DNA of 64,000 nt, taken from assembly GCA_963969595.1 (NCBI GenBank), contig OZ018412.1, positions 4,776,501 through 4,840,500 on the forward strand, given 5' to 3'. The DNA comes from Neckera pumila (lineage: Eukaryota; Streptophyta; Bryopsida; Hypnales; Neckeraceae). The notes beneath the pieces were generated by a model. The model saw only the letters and a program-made list of their open reading frames with translations. It ran no database searches and was not told where the DNA came from. Position numbers and translations under genes: made by a program. Positions 60,736 through 64,000 of the stretch are shown piece by piece (within the stretch, counting starts at the first letter, position 1; the number at the start of each line of letters is the position of its first letter).

Positions 60736-63700
60736 AGCACATCACATATTAATTAAATTGAGCAATTGGTGTGGGTATTGTAGGTGCCTTCTTCAACGGC
60801 TTTAAGAAGAGGGGAGGAAGGGGAGGGTAGTTTCCCATGTTGCATAGAATTCTAAATGGGGCCCAATTTGGGAAGTGCAGTTGTAGATGCAGATTGCAAG
60901 GGTGCGTAGTGCAAAGGCACCCCAATACTTGGGGTTGATTAGGCCTTGGAATTCTAGGTTTAATCACAACCCTTGCACACCTACATGTATGCACCTCCCA
61001 AGTACACACTTAAATCACTTGGAGAAGACAACTTCCTTGACTCAAACAAATAGATAGTTAAATCACAACGCTCTCATTTCTCAAAATGGTATTTAGAGTT
61101 GTTCACCTTCAAAAGTTAGTTTTTTCTATGTTGCTATCATTGTGGTAGTGGTGGTGGACTTTGAATGAAATCAATACTCTTACTTCATAGTGCTCATAAG
61201 AATTTGGTGTGGCCTTGTGAATTACAAGTCATAAGTTAGCCGTAGTATAATTTGAAACAGATACTTACGGCTAGATAGCCAACCATCATGAGAAGTGAGG
61301 AGTGTATAGTGTATGGCAAATTAAGACTGTGGCCTAAATTCTATAGCATATAAGAAGTTGTGGCTATTAAAATATTTGTTGTAATACCAAGGTTATAATT
61401 TCAAATGGAACTAAATAATAATTTGGAGCTCAAGGTAGTTCATTGTAAACTTTTTTTAAAGTCATCAAGACTGCCTACACCAAATAAAAATAAATTTGAT
61501 ATCAACACTTGAAATATGGCATCTCAATTGCCAAGCTTTTATCTATGTTGACCACTAGATATTACTTTGACATTTGAACAATTGATTCAAATAAATTTCA
61601 AATTGCGGCAATGGACAGTTGCAACTATTTTTCATTAGTTCAATCTATAATAAAGTTTTAGTACACTTTGAGTACTCTTGTGTCAGTGTGTGTATTGACA
61701 AAAGCTTCAATTTTCAAACAATTTAACAAAATATTAAACAATTTCAATCATTAACTTTATATTCATGCATTCAAATTAAAAGTTTTAGTTTGCTAAGGCA
61801 AATTTTCTTAAAGATTTGTAATCTTGAAACCTCAAATTAAATAATGCCTTGTCCAATGAATGGCAAAAAAACTTAATTCTATATTTGAATTCTTTTTGTA
61901 AATTGTATTCGAAAATTCTTGCACAAAATTGTATCCAAAAGTGAAATCTTCTATTCTTTGAATATTGATAAAAAAAATCATCAAATCAAACATTCTACAA
62001 AGTAATAATATAAGTTTATAAATATTTTATATAAGTTTATAAATATTTTATATAAAATTATATATAATTTATATTAAATCTAATATTTTGAAAAATGGTG
62101 ATACATAATTATTTCATTTTAATAATCATATTTATTATTATTAACATAAAAAGAAATAAACTCAAATACCATTTGCAAGTCCATTAATTTTTAATTGTTT
62201 TTTTGTTGAAGTGCACCAATGAAGACGATAGTGTATGAGTCTTTGACTAATAGTTTATTAAGTTTTGGTTTTAAATTACAAAAATTTCCTCAACAAATAA
62301 TATACAATGCTACATTGCTACCTATAATTAAAATTTGTTTTGCAAAATAACATTTCTATTTGAAAATTAGTGTACAATACCATGCAAATGTCCTAAAACT
62401 TGCAGATGTTTCAAAACATTCCTTATAGAATTTGCAACAATATCCAGAATTTAATTTATTATTACCAAATAAAATGAAATTACTTTAGATACAAACGCAA
62501 CATTTTACTATGGGTGGAGATCAAATGTTTCAAACTCATTTATGGATTATCACATTTGGTAAAATAAAGGATCATATTTTAATATGATGAACAAGCATCA
62601 AATAATATATCAATTTCAGGAACACATGACTTCAACTTTAAATGATCTTGTTTCTGGTATAAATGATCATATATATACTTATAGTCTAGAAGAGGCTCTT
62701 AAAAGATAGCCATGAAAATGCAAGGCATACCTACTTTAGGTAGATTTGCAATTATAGACAAGCTACAAACTATTACATTTCTTGTAATATTAGAATGACC
62801 ATTGTTGATATATTTGTAGTCCATTCTTGATGTGGAAGCAGTTTATAGTAAAAAAAATACGTTCAACAAAATTTTAATCTATTAAATAGGAGTACGTCAA
62901 GAGCAATTGAAACCAAAGTCTAGAAATTAACAAAAAAGAACAAAAATGTAAGATTTTAAGTACAAAATCTAAATTGCTAGTGAATAAAAATATTTTGCTC
63001 TCTTAACTAAGATCTATTTTATGAAATATTTATTTAAATGACAATTCAAACTATAATGGTCATGTTGCTTGACAAAAACGCTCATATCACTTTGTACAAG
63101 TTTTGTGTACTCATATTGAGCCTTCATCTATTATGTCAGACTCCAAAAAATTATATATCTAATATTAAAAAAACACTAATAATGTAGTCATGTTTCCTTA
63201 TGAGACTTCATCATTCTAAGTGCTTATTAAAAGCGTATCACTTTTCAAAATTAAGTTCAACTTCCCCCTCCCAAAACCATGGTAGAACCTTTGGAACTTA
63301 CAAAGTAGAAATAATTAGTTACATACAAAAGAAAAATCAAGGAGTATATTTGTAAATGTAAATGAACCATTCAATATAAATAAGGAAGTTTGAGCATTAC
63401 AAGAAGCTCTTGCTAATTTTGTACCAAGTAGAGTTGTACTATAGGCCATTGAAAATTCTTTTAAAAATTACAATAGGAAAAATTAGTGGAATAGGAAAAA
63501 TAAAGTGTTACTAATTATTTAAGTAAATTGTTTTTCTTCTCCCCATACCATGCACAAAAATTGGCAAAACAAAGTATTACTAAATAACTAAAAAATATTT
63601 GTATTTTTATAAACTAACCAAAAGAATTCAAAACAAATATAATAGAAGTTGGACATTTTTTGGAACTCGAAAGGTTTATTGGTCAATCAATTACATTTCA

Positions 63701-64000
63701 AAAAATGAAATTTTATCGCCCTTCAGTTAATGTAAAGAAAATGCACTTTGAGCACATATGCATGATGACAATTTCACAACTGTAAAAATATCTCTTCATT
63801 AGTCTATGAATACTACAAGATGAATTCAAATCCGAAATTTTCATTCCAAGTACACAAATGATTTTTCAAAAAATTTAAACAAATTTTAGACAAAGAACTT
63901 TTTCTTAACACGAGTACAAAAATTTTGAGATTCTTTATTAGTGGAAGGAGAATTCTTTTGGAAAGTTTATGGTAATTTTTTTATGAGTTCTAAAATTTTA
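60736..64000. other. AT-rich region without recognised gene
   Basis: No coding or RNA feature was recognised. An 86-codon minus frame at 60749-61009 has no family resemblance. A 21-bp tandem duplication lies at 62011-62052. Confidence 0.45.
62011..62052. repeat. 21-bp tandem duplication
   Basis: TAAGTTTATAAATATTTTATA is repeated twice in tandem. Confidence 0.85.

Noticed and set aside
1..64000. CRISPR arrays, rRNA genes or bacterial operons
   Set aside because: No regularly spaced short direct repeats with unique spacers and no rRNA-like sequence were seen; the window looks eukaryotic throughout.
1..64000. Intact LTR retrotransposons
   Set aside because: No paired long terminal repeats, primer-binding site or gag/pol frames were noticed by eye.

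Overview
This window reads as AT-rich nuclear DNA of a land plant. The strongest evidence is one intact, intronless, GC-rich gene (56889-57836, + strand) for an AT-hook motif nuclear-localized (AHL) protein with a PPC/DUF296 domain, a plant transcription-factor family. The PPC wording ([40 protein letters not shown]) and the lack of the usual angiosperm C-terminus suggest a seedless plant (lycophyte, fern or bryophyte) rather than a flowering plant. That placement is inference and cannot be settled from this window.

Almost everything else is transposable-element debris and AT-rich intergenic DNA. The dominant signal is a set of related 0.4-1 kb elements without transposase, bounded by TTAA plus ends beginning CCCCTAAAG (or CCCCTCACC). 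I sort them into families A (1007-1829, 34773-35206, 38177-38727, 39219-40168, 47258-48189, 51729-52659), B (1962-2852, 5816-6726, 15418-16010, 28330-28495, 30705-31622, 42615-43170), C (16323-16969, 52889-53525), D (7192-8159) and E (434-1010, 11845-12155). TTAA target sites with ends starting CCC are the signature of piggyBac-type DNA transposons. If confirmed, this would be a large non-autonomous piggyBac-like radiation in a plant. No transposase gene lies in the window.

Alongside them are other MITE-like families: J (TIR CATTAGAGGGGATTTGAGG; 3 copies), G (TIR AAGGTAG...GCTCTTAAAGC; 3 copies, two with a B element inserted exactly at one end), fold-back family I (3 copies), a head-to-tail pair K (37602-38149), single elements at 26314-26540, 27540-27985 and 33922-34164, and a large fold-back element at 46911-48370 that hosts an A copy. 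A decayed LINE-type retrotransposon 3' part with an RT-associated zinc-binding domain lies at 48390-50346.

Layout: 1-8.2 kb, dense TTAA elements with MITEs; 8.2-25 kb, mostly featureless AT-rich DNA with scattered B, C, E and J copies and a possible poly(A)-tailed retrocopy near 14.7-15.2 kb; 25-38.7 kb, MITEs, a second B/G pair, GC-moderate single-copy-looking DNA at 32.0-34.1 kb; 39-53.5 kb, A copies, the fold-back/LINE cluster, a second C copy; 54.8-55.5 kb, a 77-bp tandem repeat leading into an unrecognised ORF; 55.5-60.4 kb, the GC-rich gene island around the AHL gene; 60.5-64 kb, AT-rich DNA. Only the AHL gene is a confident protein-coding gene, so no pathway or operon logic can be read from the window.
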